From Membranipora membranacea (Eukaryota; Bryozoa; Gymnolaemata; Cheilostomatida; Membraniporidae): DNA of 64,000 nt. The notes under the pieces are model-generated. The model made no database searches. It was given only the letters and a program-made list of their open reading frames with translations, and was not told the DNA's origin. The position numbers were made by a program, and so were the translations under genes. Shown here piece after piece: positions 49,701-59,934 of the stretch (positions are counted from its first letter, which is position 1; every line of letters begins with the position of its first letter). Where the stretch lies: assembly GCA_914767715.1 (NCBI GenBank), contig OU612073.1, positions 14,198,001-14,262,000 on the forward strand, read 5' to 3'.

Positions 49701-52700
49701 ACAGAATTTGTTTATCTGGTCCAACTGGTTAATGTGTAATTGATTTATAATTATAAACCAGAAAATCTCAAAACAATGTATTACTCTTAGCTGATGCTCC
49801 AAACATTGATGACGGATGGCAGGCCCCAGAAGGTATTTCTGCTAGAGATGTACTGATGACAGCAACCAGTTTGGCTGCTCAAGCAGAGGCCACTAGATAT
49901 AGTCAGTATCACTCTCAAGATGATGTGGGCTCATTGCTTTCACTAATTGGAGAGGTAGATGATAGTGATTTGCCAGATCTGACGAAAAATCCTCCTAATC
50001 TTAGACGATGTCGTACGCCAAGTAAGCTTTTAGGGCTCAATCTATACGAACCTCGTTTCTCAAGTGTTGTTAATGGACGTGTACCATGAATAATAATGTT
50101 GACTGTTCAGCACATTTTATAACTTATGTTATAGGTAGAGAGGATAACCTTGTGCGACAGCTATTTATTAGCAAATTAATTTATACTTTTGAAGTTTGCA
50201 AATTAAGCTGATCCTGTTAAAATGTAGTAAGGTAAGGTTAATTGATCGATTACTCGCAGCAGTGTAATTTCCTGCAACATAGTGACAAACCGCCTCACAA
50301 ATTTATAGGTTTTTAGCATATATAATGTATATTCACAGTAACTATATACCTTAGTAACTCGGGATAATGTCTGTTTTATTCAGAGCCGGCAGCCCTACCT
50401 CATATTGAGACATTTTGCACAGGTTGGTTAGCCAAAGTGAATTGTTATCAGGCCTGTGATTTGTTCGCAGATCTGTGTTTTTTAAGCAGATTTTTGGTTT
50501 GCTAGTATGCGTACTTTTTCTGTCAATTTCGGCTTACGATCCATAAATTAACATTTCCTCTAGGATATTACTGTCATAAATCCCAGCAAGCAGTTTCAAA
50601 ATTTTTCAATCACAGGTCTGATTGAGTCACCATGTAGTATAATCATCAAATATTCCATGAATACAGGTTTCTGTAGCTGCAAGTTGCATTAGTTTAAATA
50701 GTGGGACAAGTTAATGCGGCATGCTTCACAGAATATTGCCTCTATCATCTACCTATAAAACGATAGTTTTTTAAAGTTGTGAGTAAAGGTCATGATTTCC
50801 GGACTCTATAATTTGCATACCATAATCGTTAGAAGTTTGGTCTTGTTAAATCTTAGCAGATATGAGAGGACAAGAGCAAGATTGGCAAGAACAGACAGAC
50901 GAGAATGACATCGATTCTGACATCGATCAGCTCTGGTTGCCTAACTCCCAGCGCCCCCATGTTTGGACAGCACGATCTAGTGGTAGCGAAAGTACAGATA
51001 GTTCCTCATCAGACGACGAGGTAGATACCAAAAAGAATAATCAAGATGGAGCAGCCGCAGTAAGCCCAGGAGTTGGTAGTGCAGTTGGTGAGTACATTGG
51101 TTTGAGCCAGGCACGGTTATTGCACATTGGTACGATTTCATAACCACTGCCTACGTAGCAGGATGAGTTTAAAAGGAGCACCACTGGGTGTAACATTAAT
51201 TGTATAGCTGAGGGGCACATGATTTCTGTTTTGAGGAATTTGTACAAATTTGCAATAATGATTCCAGGCATTCAATTTATTTCATATATATGTGCCACAT
51301 TTTTTGTTGGTTCAGATATTTATGGGTTTACACTGCTTATGGGGTCTTTACATACAATGGTTGTTTATGCTAGCAATGATGAAGTACTCATAAATATCCA
51401 CTGGTCATAAACTTTCGACTTATTTCCTTGATATAAAGTTTACTCTGTCGATGCTTGTTCCAAAATGCAGATAATAGCTCAACAGACAAAGACTATGCTA
51501 AAAGTGTTAGAGAGGTAGATACCAACATAGATGGAGTAGCTGCAGTAAGCCCAGTTGGTGATGCAGTTGGTGAGTATATTGGTTTGAGCCAGGCACGGTG
51601 ATTGCACATTGGTATGATCTTTAACCCAATTTTCTGTCGCAGAATGAGTTTAAAGCGTGCTGCATTGCTGTATTTGATCTTAATTGTGTAGCTAGGGGGT
51701 ACTTCATTTCTGATTTGAGAATTTTGTGCAAATGTGCAACAATGGGTTAAGGCCTTACAAGCAGCTTTATAATATTGATTCATGGGCCTGAAACAGTTTT
51801 CCCATTCAATGTCATTAGTCTTTCAAGGTGACTGTAGTTTTGACATATTTCTATCGGCTTTGGTAGATGAAGATGAAACCAAGGCGCTGTACTCTGCATA
51901 CAAAACTCAACTAAAATCAGGTAGGTCTGCCTTTTCTCATAAAATATTTTGAATTTACCCGTGTTGCAGACTGTGTTACTAGTGCGAAAATATCACAATG
52001 CAAGCAATGGATGATTCTAATGACTAAATGTAGAATTTCGATAATGCATGCTTGAGTTTTTAAATCATGATCATGTTGTAGAAGAAATAAATACATGGCT
52101 ATATGTCATTTTGTTTGACTTGTGGCTGTTTGCTTATGTTTAGTTACGGTTCCGGTTTATACAAACAAGCCAGGTGGGAAAAGAAATTACGAAAAGACTG
52201 ATCACTGTTTCTACTGCAGTAAAATAATTCAGAGCAAAGTGACAAGGCACATTCTCCGACATCACACTGACAAAGAGCTGGTAAAACAAGCTTTATCATC
52301 AACAGGGAAGCAGCGTGAATCTGTACTGTACAAAATCCGGCAACTTGGGAACTATATGCACAATGTCCAGGTAAAGCCTCCTGCGTTTGCAAATACCATT
52401 GTTGGAAAAGTTGTACAATTATATATTTCTCCAGGAACTTTCAGACGGGTAAATATGTTTGTTTACCTATCGTGCACTTAGGGCCTACTCAGGATTTTAC
52501 ACAGTTTGATATTGTAAATAGTGTATGGTAGTTTAAGCAGACCCAACTATCTTCTTGGTGGTGAAAGCATATAATAGCAAGAGCAGTATCCAGCAGTTGC
52601 AGATGACCTCAATAATATTTCATCAATTCCCTCCCTCCGGCCCGATGAAGGCATTAGAAATTATTAAAACTTTCAAGCCTCCAGGTATATGGTCCATGAT

Positions 52701-55700
52701 AGAAAATATGGGGGCTCATAATATTCCATCCATTCCAGCACCATCACTCTTTGTTTGCTAATTCTCAAACTCTAAGACAACAAACTATAGCATAGAACAC
52801 CTGTTACATATTTGACAGGTTATAAGACGGGGGGAGGGAGAACTTGTCGTTGCTCGAAGGCCAACTGCTGCAACAGGAGCAGAACACTATATTCCCTGCA
52901 CCGTGTGTTACCAATTTTGTCACAAAGATAGTATGCACCTTCATCTAAAGCATTGCCCCCTAGTTGAGAAAAGAACAAAGCCTAACGATTCCTTTGCTGA
53001 GGGGCTACTTCTTCTTCAGCCTTATATCCCTCCGAACGACAAGCTAGAGGATTTAATCAATGGGATGAGAGAAACCAAAGAGCATGCTGGTAGGTAATAC
53101 CTTGTTTTTCGTAAACTAAAAGTGATGTCTATGAGCTCCAATTCTGTGTACAGCTGCTCTTTGGAGTTGCTGAAACTGTTGAAAACTTATTATTATGCAA
53201 AATAATCAAACGTGATCACAGTTACCAAGATAATATACTGCACTTCTGCCTACTGTCTATTGACTCCCAACTTAATGTAATCTGCTTGAACTACTATCAG
53301 AAAATAGCCTTTACCCCAACTTGCCCATTAAATTATGTGATGCAGCCTAACATGAGTTCCAGATGTCTAAGATCTAGGCGGATGAGTAGCTTCCCAAGAT
53401 GCAGAACGCCTAAGTTTTCCAACAGTTATTGAATTAAATGATTTGTACTTTTTTATTCATAGCCTCATATATTTCATCACATGACAAACCAACCCTTTTG
53501 ATTACGTATTTCTTCATTTTTATTGTGCGTCACTCTGATTCAAAACATTGTCAAACGTTTTATGGGAGGATCTTTGATGAATCTTATCTTATAGTGCTTG
53601 CTCTATTCCTCTAGGCATTGTTGATACAATTGTCAACGACAATCTCATCAAGCTGTATGGAAACCACCAACTGTTGAGGAAAGGAGACACATTTTCCTTT
53701 GCTGAGAAGAATCAAATCCGTGGAAAGCTCCGCTTTCTAGCTAGACTACTACATATGGTTCAAAAGCTAACTCAATCCAAGCAGAGCTTCTCAGAGCTTC
53801 TAAACCCGACACGCTACACTGCCTTTGTGGAAAGCGTAACTGAGATACGAAAGTCAAATAAGCAACTAGCAATACAGCTAGGAACAATGGTAAAAAAGAT
53901 GTGCCTACTTAACATAGGTGAAAGTATAAAACAAGGAAACCAAGACATGAGGAAAGCTGGTGAGGATTTCCTCACACTGTATAACGGAAGCTGGAGCGAA
54001 GAAGTTGTGGCCTCCACACTCCGAATGCAAAAGCTACAGAAGTTAAACAAAACATTGGAGCTACCTCTAACAGCTGACATTGTTAGGTTCACTGAATTCC
54101 TGTGCCAAGAGATAGAGCATGAAATGATAAACTCATCAAGCTACTCCCGACTGTCTAAGTTAGTGTTGGCATCCCTCCTTGTGTACAACAAAAGACGTCC
54201 GGCAGAAATTGCAGATATAAAAGTGTCCGACTACCAACTTGCTGTATCATCAGAGGAACAGTGTCCAGAGGAGGTGATGAGTTCACTAACTATCGAAGAA
54301 AGAGTGTTAGCGAACAGGTATGATCTTTGCATTATGAGCTGCATCACATATATTCGTCACAGTGTGAAATGATGCAGTTTTTTCTCTACTACATGTAAAT
54401 TAGGCAACCTCAGATTACCTTTTCTCAGGCCTCCTCACCAGTTTGCCGACTTATAGAACTTAACTTTAAACTTTTACGAGCAAAACACTATTGGTAAACT
54501 AAAAAATTGAATTTCACTTTGAATCATGTGAACGTATTTCATAGGATGCTGGCTTTAGAGGTCAAGGGAAAATCAACACGCGGCATCAGAGGTGTTTATG
54601 TACTGGTGGATGCACATATTCAAAAGGCTATAGAACGCCTCTTGGTTTCTCGGCCGCCTGGCAATCCTGCGTCTGATTATCTCTTTGCCAGGTGAGAGTG
54701 CATTCTTAAATGCATAAGTCTTTTGGCGTCTATGTAATAGCTATGGTCATTATTCAAAATTCTTTTCAGGTCTAAGGACTGGCCAAGTTTGCCTTGAAAT
54801 CACTGCAAATATCCAATAGGGCACAAAATCTACTAAATAGCACTGATACAATTTTTGATTTCAAAAATTTCCATTTCCAGACCCATGTCTATTCGGCCTT
54901 ACCAAGGGACAACTGTATTGAGTGAAGTGGTGGAATGGTGTGAAGGGTTAGAGAAACCTAAACTTATACACTCGCAAAAGCTCAGAAAGTATCTGGCTAC
55001 TACCTGTCAGGTATCTCTGCTCACATGGATTCGACTAAATATGTTTACTATTTTTTCATACATTGCAAACAATACCACTTGGTATTGATTGGAATGGATC
55101 CTGAAGCCTTGAATATTGCAATAACTTTCTGATATTCTATACAACCTCCACTGAAAATCTAACAGAGCCGTCCACATCCCAAAATCTGTAATCTTGAACC
55201 AGTTCTGACAGTGTCCCAGCATACATTCAAAAATATTAGCTCAGGGAACAAAGAATGGGTAATATAACATCTAAACCCAGTTACAACATTAAGCTAGAAA
55301 TTATGGTGTTGAAAGTTGCAGGCAGCAGTGGGCGATGTTTTTTAAATAATACTATTCTACTTATCAGATACTAAATATGGATAACTCTGATATTCGGCTG
55401 CTCTCAGATCACATGGGGCATGATGTCAATATTCACTTGAATCATTACTCCATGAACCTCAATATACTGGAAAGGAGCAGGGTTGCTAGAGTGTTGTGTG
55501 CGGTGGATAATGGCCATTTGAGAAGGCTAAGAGAGAAGACATATGTAGGGCAGGTGAACGTCGAAAACTCCTGGCTAGCCGATGAGAGTAAGTTATAATA
55601 GTACCAGAGAGATGGCTGAGGCATCATGTTTCCTCACTGATAATTCAATGTATGGCCTGATATAACTGCTTGATAATGACACTATTAGTTCTCCAAACCA

Positions 55701-57588
55701 GTGGCCCGGGAAAATGTAGGAGAGCAAAACCTGCGTCATCACATCAACCATTCTATTGCTGCATCATTGTAAAAACTAAGAAATTGTAATAATGAGCTCC
55801 ACAGTAATAAAATTAATTCATAGCTTCATTGAAACAACATTGCACATGTTCGACAGCCTGTCAAGTAGCCTTACATAAGGAGTTTGACTAAATATTGTGC
55901 TGCTGTTAATTCTAGAAGAGTTGAAGGCTGACAGTGATGCTGAGAATGAGAATGCAGTTAAAGGTAATTTCTCATTTCATCAACCTTCACAAGTAATGGT
56001 AGCCTAACTTATGTGTAGAGCTATAGCATGCGTTAGCATAATAAGGCTTGTCTGCACTCTTTGTTGGATGAGCTACATCTATTCATGAAGCAGAATCAAT
56101 TAGTCTGAACATCATTGATAGAGTTGGATATGTTATGTTAAACATGTATGTCTTGAGAGCTGGATCGAAAGCGCAACAAAAAGTCATATAACTAGGAGTT
56201 TGTGTAAATATTGTGCTGCTGTCAATTTTAGAAGAGTTGAAGGTTGACAGACATGCAGAGACTGCAAATGCGGCTACAGGTAATTTCCAATTACATCAAT
56301 CGTCGCTAGTAGGCTAACTTGTGTGTAGAGCTATAGCATGTGTTAGCAGAGTTAGGCTTATCTGCACTCATTGTTGGATGAGCTATCTAGTCATGAAGCA
56401 GAATATCTGTCAATATCCTGTCTGTAATAATGTCTTAATATCATTGAAAGAGTGGGATATTGTTATGTGAATCATGTATGTTCAAAGAGCTGGTAGTATG
56501 AACTAATTGACGGTGTGACTGTGATTCTTCAAAAAAAGAGAAAGTATGCTAACACATCATATTTATGATAGCTACACTCTTGAGATCTCATAACATAACC
56601 AGTATATATATATTTCACCCGACCCCCTGATGTTCTTTATTGATTTTGCTAAGCCTGCGACATCACTTGATAGTATGTCTGTCTCAATTGTAGATGAATC
56701 TCCTATTGAGAAACCGGGTGAGGCAGCGAGGCCAACTGCAGGTGGGGCACTATTTCATTAAATCGGAAGTATCATTTGCTTTTCAATTCATCATTTATTT
56801 CTCACTACCAATTTTATCAATTATAAGGAATAGCATCGGAATGTTGGGGTTGGGATGAATATCTGCAATGATGGGATGACATTATCATAGCAGGTTTGTT
56901 TAGTTAACCCATATATCTCAATTGAAACTCATGACTGTATATAAATCTTTGTTACAGGTCAAAGGGGTTTATGGACCAGAGAGGAGATTAGGCTGCTTAC
57001 GTCAACATGGAATGTTAAGAGTGGGATTTTGCCAACAGCGCAGCAAATGGACAACCTAAAATCCAGTCTTGGAAAGACTAGGACCCGGGTCCAAATCCGG
57101 TCCAAGGCCCAACATCTTATAAAAAAGGGCGTTTAAAAAGGAAAACACTTTGTAAAAAAAAAGGTTTTCACTTTGATAACTACTACTAATACTTAGACTC
57201 GTTTTTTTTATATTTCTTAACGAAGGTATTGCTTCTTACTACTGTTAATTATTAATCTTTTAAATAAAACTCATTTAACCCAATTTATCTGACACTGTTT
57301 GCACTCAGAAGCTTGTCAAGAGCAGAGCTTTCAACGATGACAGATCATGCCGATTGGCTTGTTGTAAACCATTGAAGAATACAGTTTTTGATATTTGGAG
57401 TTTTCTTCTCCCAACTTAAAAAAATATATATATATATAATTATATATGAAGGTATGTGTTTATTCAACACACAATGGGGCATATATATAAATATATCACT
57501 TTGATATTTTGGATCCCATAACCCCGAAATAAAAATGGTCTTATCTACGCAGGAATTCATAAATACCCCGGCATCAGGTTTTTGTGAG

Positions 57589-57620
<32 letters not shown>

Positions 57621-58394
57621 ATCAATTTTATTCCGGCCTCAAGAAACGGGTCTAACTATAGATTTAATAATCAAGACAAAATACTATATGGAGCATTAGT
57701 GTTTAGGCACCATGGGGCACTTTCTTGTTGGTGTAACATATAAGAGAAGACAATGCATAAATATTTTAGTATTGTGTTGTATGTTATAATCTAAAAGGGT
57801 GTTTAGTACAATTTCTAGTTTTTAGCATTCAGAGGGATGCCAAGGAGTCCCCATTGACTGATTTTTGAGCCCCAAATAACACACAACTGCACCTTTGTGT
57901 TCATACAACCTTAAATCTATATCATTTGGTAAAACTACGGCCCTCCCCCATTTTGACGGCCAATTTTCCAAGTGAATTAATGTAACCTTAAGATCTGCAT
58001 GAGCATGTTGACAAAGGTGGTTGATCATCATTGACTGTTAACTGGATCTTTCATTGAACATGTTAATCACCACGTCAGAAACTTCGACAAATCATGTAGC
58101 ACTGGACTGAAAGGTACCTCTCTTAGTAGTATTGCAGCCGCTGTTACTTACCTGCACAACCCCTGCGTAGACTCCTCCCTTAGTACCTCCTCCCTCAAAG
58201 GCAATATTCTCAAAGTCGTACTCATATTCTGCATATGGTATCTCGAGTATGTGTAAATGCTCCTCTTTTTTCTTGTTTATTATGTTGGCAAAAATCTTTT
58301 GTCCATTATCAGAGAGCATAAATCCTGTTCCATCTTTGGCGAATGGTCTCGGCACAAGCTCCTCCGGCTCTCCTTTGCTCTTTGAGTTTCCCAT
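31247..58394 (-). CDS. Patatin-like phospholipase paralogue, 13 exons
   Basis: Predicted 629 aa. Exons on the - strand: 58394-58152, 41911-41770, 38927-38788, 38180-38045, 37854-37756, 36707-36577, 35917-35817, 35091-35007, 34604-34518, 33360-33220, 32889-32731, 32023-31928, 31576-31247. Every intron phase equals that of gene 1. Most exon lengths are also equal; only exons 1, 10 and 13 differ. The N-terminus MGNSKSKG resembles an N-myristoylation signal followed by basic residues, suggesting membrane anchoring. The patatin fold keeps GGGTKG (69-73 region), GASAG with Ser97 and VDGG with Asp240, so catalysis should be possible. The EF-hand loop reads DSNHNKEISYSE (429-440). The conserved Gly at loop position 6 is Lys, so Ca2+ binding is doubtful. 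The C-terminus is a different, polar, low-complexity tail. Intron 1 is 16.2 kb and contains another gene on the opposite strand. Confidence 0.85.
34730..34791. repeat. (GTAA)n microsatellite
   Basis: About 15 tandem tetranucleotide units with one GTGA variant, in an intron of the - strand phospholipase gene. Confidence 0.95.
36085..36530. repeat. (AAATA)n / (AAATG)n repeat tract
   Basis: About 450 bp of pentanucleotide units: pure AAATA blocks alternate with a block of AAATG. The complement shows an open frame of Phe, Leu and Ile that is only a product of the repeat. It lies in intron 6 of the - strand gene. Confidence 0.95.
36795..37055. repeat. Tandem repeat, about 105-bp unit
   Basis: TCTGATAGGGATTCAT recurs three times (near 36817, 36929 and 37030), each time with AACATGACAAAACT and CTTCTTTT-like segments between. 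About 2.5 units, intron 5 of the - strand gene. Confidence 0.8.
38977..41545. mobile_element. Large fold-back element in intron 2 of gene 2
   Basis: The left arm (about 38977-39395) is complementary to the right arm (about 41060-41545). Examples: TAGCCAAAGTGCGGTCTGAG with CTAAGACCGCACTTTGGCTA, and ACAATCAACACACT with AGTGTGTTGATTGT. The interior contains a direct repeat around TTCTAGGGGAGGCA (39393 and 40397). Target duplications could not be fixed by eye. No transposase seen. Confidence 0.65.
42703..42772. repeat. TA-rich microsatellite
   Basis: TATATATG and TATATATA units over about 70 bp, inside intron 1 of the - strand gene. Confidence 0.85.
43688..43860 (+). repeat. tRNA-like SINE
   Basis: A-box-like TAGCTCAGTGTGTAGAGCTC and B box GTGTTCGAATCCCAACA, with a long spacer between them (more than a functional tRNA would allow). 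A non-tRNA body follows. More likely a SINE than a working tRNA gene. Confidence 0.5.
44573..57136 (+). CDS. Tudor-like / repeat / tyrosine recombinase / SANT-like protein
   Basis: Predicted 1351 aa from 25 exons: 44573-44761, 44843-44891, 45440-45589, 45961-46185, 46551-46733, 47096-47152, 47518-47616, 47982-48080, 48473-48616, 49009-49152, 49530-49613, 49791-50021, 50860-51087, 51471-51569, 51867-51920, 52144-52370, 52819-53089, 53615-54317, 54545-54691, 54881-55010, 55368-55587, 55916-55963, 56232-56279, 56694-56741, 56958-57136. The frame is continuous. Order: basic MGRRKRK; Tudor-like ALYPPDGRWYAAKV (23-63); acidic repeats (80-660); zinc knuckle C700-C703-H714-H718; second knuckle C781-C784-H796-C800; tyrosine-recombinase core with R1039 (RRPAE), R1163 (KLRKYLAT), H1189 (HMGHD) and Y1198; Myb/SANT-like end (LWTREE then QIRSKAQ, 1293-1351). 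The H-to-Y spacing of nine is exact for the family; the usual His three before the second Arg is Gln1160. Such zinc-finger plus recombinase proteins resemble Crypton-derived host genes. A chromatin or DNA-binding role is inference. The exon 2 link (44843-44891, weak GTCATC donor) is the least certain join. Confidence 0.75.
45440..51569 (+). repeat. Tandem exon array with 42-bp coding repeat
   Basis: Eight exons in a row (45440 to 49152), and the related exons at 50860-51087 and 51471-51569, end in the same GATGCAGTTG or GTGCAGTTG before GTGAGT. Each is followed by the same intron start (GATTGGTTTGAGCCAGGCAC and similar). The coding unit is 42 bp, giving AGDDIDGAAAVSLG; exons 45961, 46551, 47096, 47518 and 47982 carry 5, 4, 1, 2 and 2 units. 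Two exon types exist: one with a DNSSTDKDYA leader spliced after AAATGCAG, and one that starts directly in the repeat after TTAAAG or ATAAAG. All are phase 1-1 and multiples of three, so gain, loss or skipping keeps the frame. Confidence 0.85.
53615..54317 (+). CDS. Exon 18: start of recombinase domain
   Basis: The longest exon of the nested gene (703 nt), bounded by a CCTCTAG acceptor and GTATGA donor. It encodes a helical core-binding-like region followed by SLLVYNKRRPAEIADIKVSD. This matches box I of tyrosine recombinases (Arg, then x-x-Glu; R1039 and E1042). Confidence 0.8.
55368..55587 (+). CDS. Exon 21: recombinase catalytic His and Tyr
   Basis: Encodes LLSDHMGHDVNIHLNHYSMN. Box II of tyrosine recombinases reads (L/M)GH followed nine residues after the His by the nucleophilic Tyr; here H1189 and Y1198 fit exactly. 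The residues that follow are charged and typical of the region after the active-site Tyr. Confidence 0.8.
55860..56345 (+). repeat. Duplicated 48-nt exon unit
   Basis: Two copies, about 316 bp apart, of intron end, AAGAGTTGAAGG exon and following intron (both continue GTGTAGAGCTATAGCATG). The exons at 55916-55963 and 56232-56279 are both 48 nt and phase 1-1. The unrelated next exon (56694-56741) is also 48 nt. Confidence 0.8.
57263..57268 (+). promoter_or_regulatory. Poly(A) signal of the nested gene
   Basis: AATAAA 127 nt after the TAA stop at 57134-57136, in an A/T-rich 3' end. It lies within intron 1 of the opposite-strand gene. Confidence 0.6.
57270..58151. other. Intron sequence of gene 2, no gene seen
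   Basis: Lies between the nested gene and exon 1 of the - strand gene. Contains short TA runs near 57425 and 57590 only. Confidence 0.5.
58152..58394 (-). CDS. Exon 1 of patatin gene 2: acyl-anchor-like start
   Basis: The start ATG at 58394-58392 begins MGNSKSKGEP, with Gly2 and small or basic residues in the pattern of N-myristoylated proteins. The exon ends with FENIAFEGGGTKGGVYAGVV and a CAG before GTAAGT. The glycine-rich oxyanion loop is complete. Confidence 0.85.
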
Positions 58395-58777
58395 GATGAA
58401 TAGTTTGTGTGCGTGTGTTCACAACAGGCAGGCGTGTTTTATGAAGAATGGCGCAAGTATACGGTGACCATTAATTATAATTGCGTAATACAGACTATTG
58501 TCCTCAAAGCTCAGCGACGCTTGAGTTCTTATCTGTCACATCTGGTACCGGTGACCCTCTTCGCAAAACTGAACTGAACAAACTGAGAAAAATATACCTC
58601 AAGTCTCGACAGATGTAGCTCAATTCACCAATGGCAACGCATTTATCTCCAACATGTCAAATTAAGATGAATCTCAAGTTGTTTGTTTAAAGCTTCTGAC
58701 AAGTGAAGGGCGACCATATATCATTTTGAATCATTTTAAAGAGCTCAAAAAGATACACTTTCTGGTAGGTTCTCAAG

Positions 58778-59771
58778 TTGCTGAATAAGACCACTTCGGT
58801 AAAATATGTGCAAAATGCTTGTTTAGATTTTTCAAAGGCCTTTGATAGGCTCCAGCATTCCATCCTGATAGAAAAAAATGGATATCATGGTTTTAATAGA
58901 AATATTATTTTGTTAGTAGAAGATTTTTTGACAAACCGCGTACAATGTGTTAAGCATAATGGTGTTTTTTCAAACTATGAATCAGTTGCTGTTGGCACCC
59001 CTCAAGGCACAAAATTAGGACCGATTCTTTGGCTAATTTACTGTAATGATTTAAACGCTGATGGCTTTTCTAAAGTTCAGTACGCTGATGATACTAATAT
59101 TTATACACCAGTTAAACACCCAAATCATAGTGTAGCTAATGGCATTCAGCAAGCTTCAGATTGGTCTGTAGCTAACAACATGCAACTAAATCATGACAAA
59201 ACTGTTATTTTAAATGTGGCTTTTTCTGAGCGTAAAGGAATTGATGATCCTGTTAAATATTTGGACACTGATATATTGCCGTCGAAATCAGCTAAGTTTT
59301 TAGGCGTTACTATTGACCGGATATTAACTTTTTCAAATCATATTAGTGATATTTTTAGTAGATGTAACAGTCGAATTTTCCTTATGAAACAACTTAAACA
59401 GATGGGCATGAATTCTGATGGCCTTTTAACTTTTTATAAGACGAATGTCAAACCTGTTTTATCATATGCTGCTCCTGTTTGGTACATATTTTTAACAGAG
59501 CATGACAAGGCAAAACTAGAGAAGTTACAGAAAACTAGTAGTAAAATTGATGATTATTTTTTATAGATTAGATCAGCTTAATCTTCCAAAGACTGACGAA
59601 TTTTTATTTTCCGTCTGTGCTCACTATTTTAGTAAAGTTTTTGAGCACCCGAGCCATCCTCTTTTTAATAGAGTAATCAATAATTTTAAAACATCCTCTC
59701 ATAAACCTGTAATATCAAAATACCATCCTGAGAAGTGTCGAACTGAGAAGCGCAAGAAGAGTTTTTTTTAA
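58778..59771 (+). mobile_element. 5'-truncated non-LTR retrotransposon (LINE)
   Basis: The frame 58778-59566 encodes a reverse transcriptase part: FSKAFDRLQHSIL, GTPQGTKLGPILW and the catalytic YADD. These motifs fit Jockey/CR1-type LINEs. After residue about 255 a +1 shift is needed to enter the second frame (59547-59771), which carries the family's C-terminal stretch and ends in lysines. The endonuclease and early reverse-transcriptase blocks are missing. It inserted about 380 bp upstream of the start of the - strand gene. Confidence 0.8.
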
Positions 59772-59934
59772 GTTTTTCATGTGGCATTATATTGCATGAA
59801 ATACTTTTTTTCTATAACCAACCTAGTTTTATCATTTCTTTCACTGGAAAATGATATTTTGGTTGTGAAATCAACTCATACATACATAATTCTTTGTAAT
59901 TTTAAGAATTTTTTGAAAGATTAATTTTCGATAT

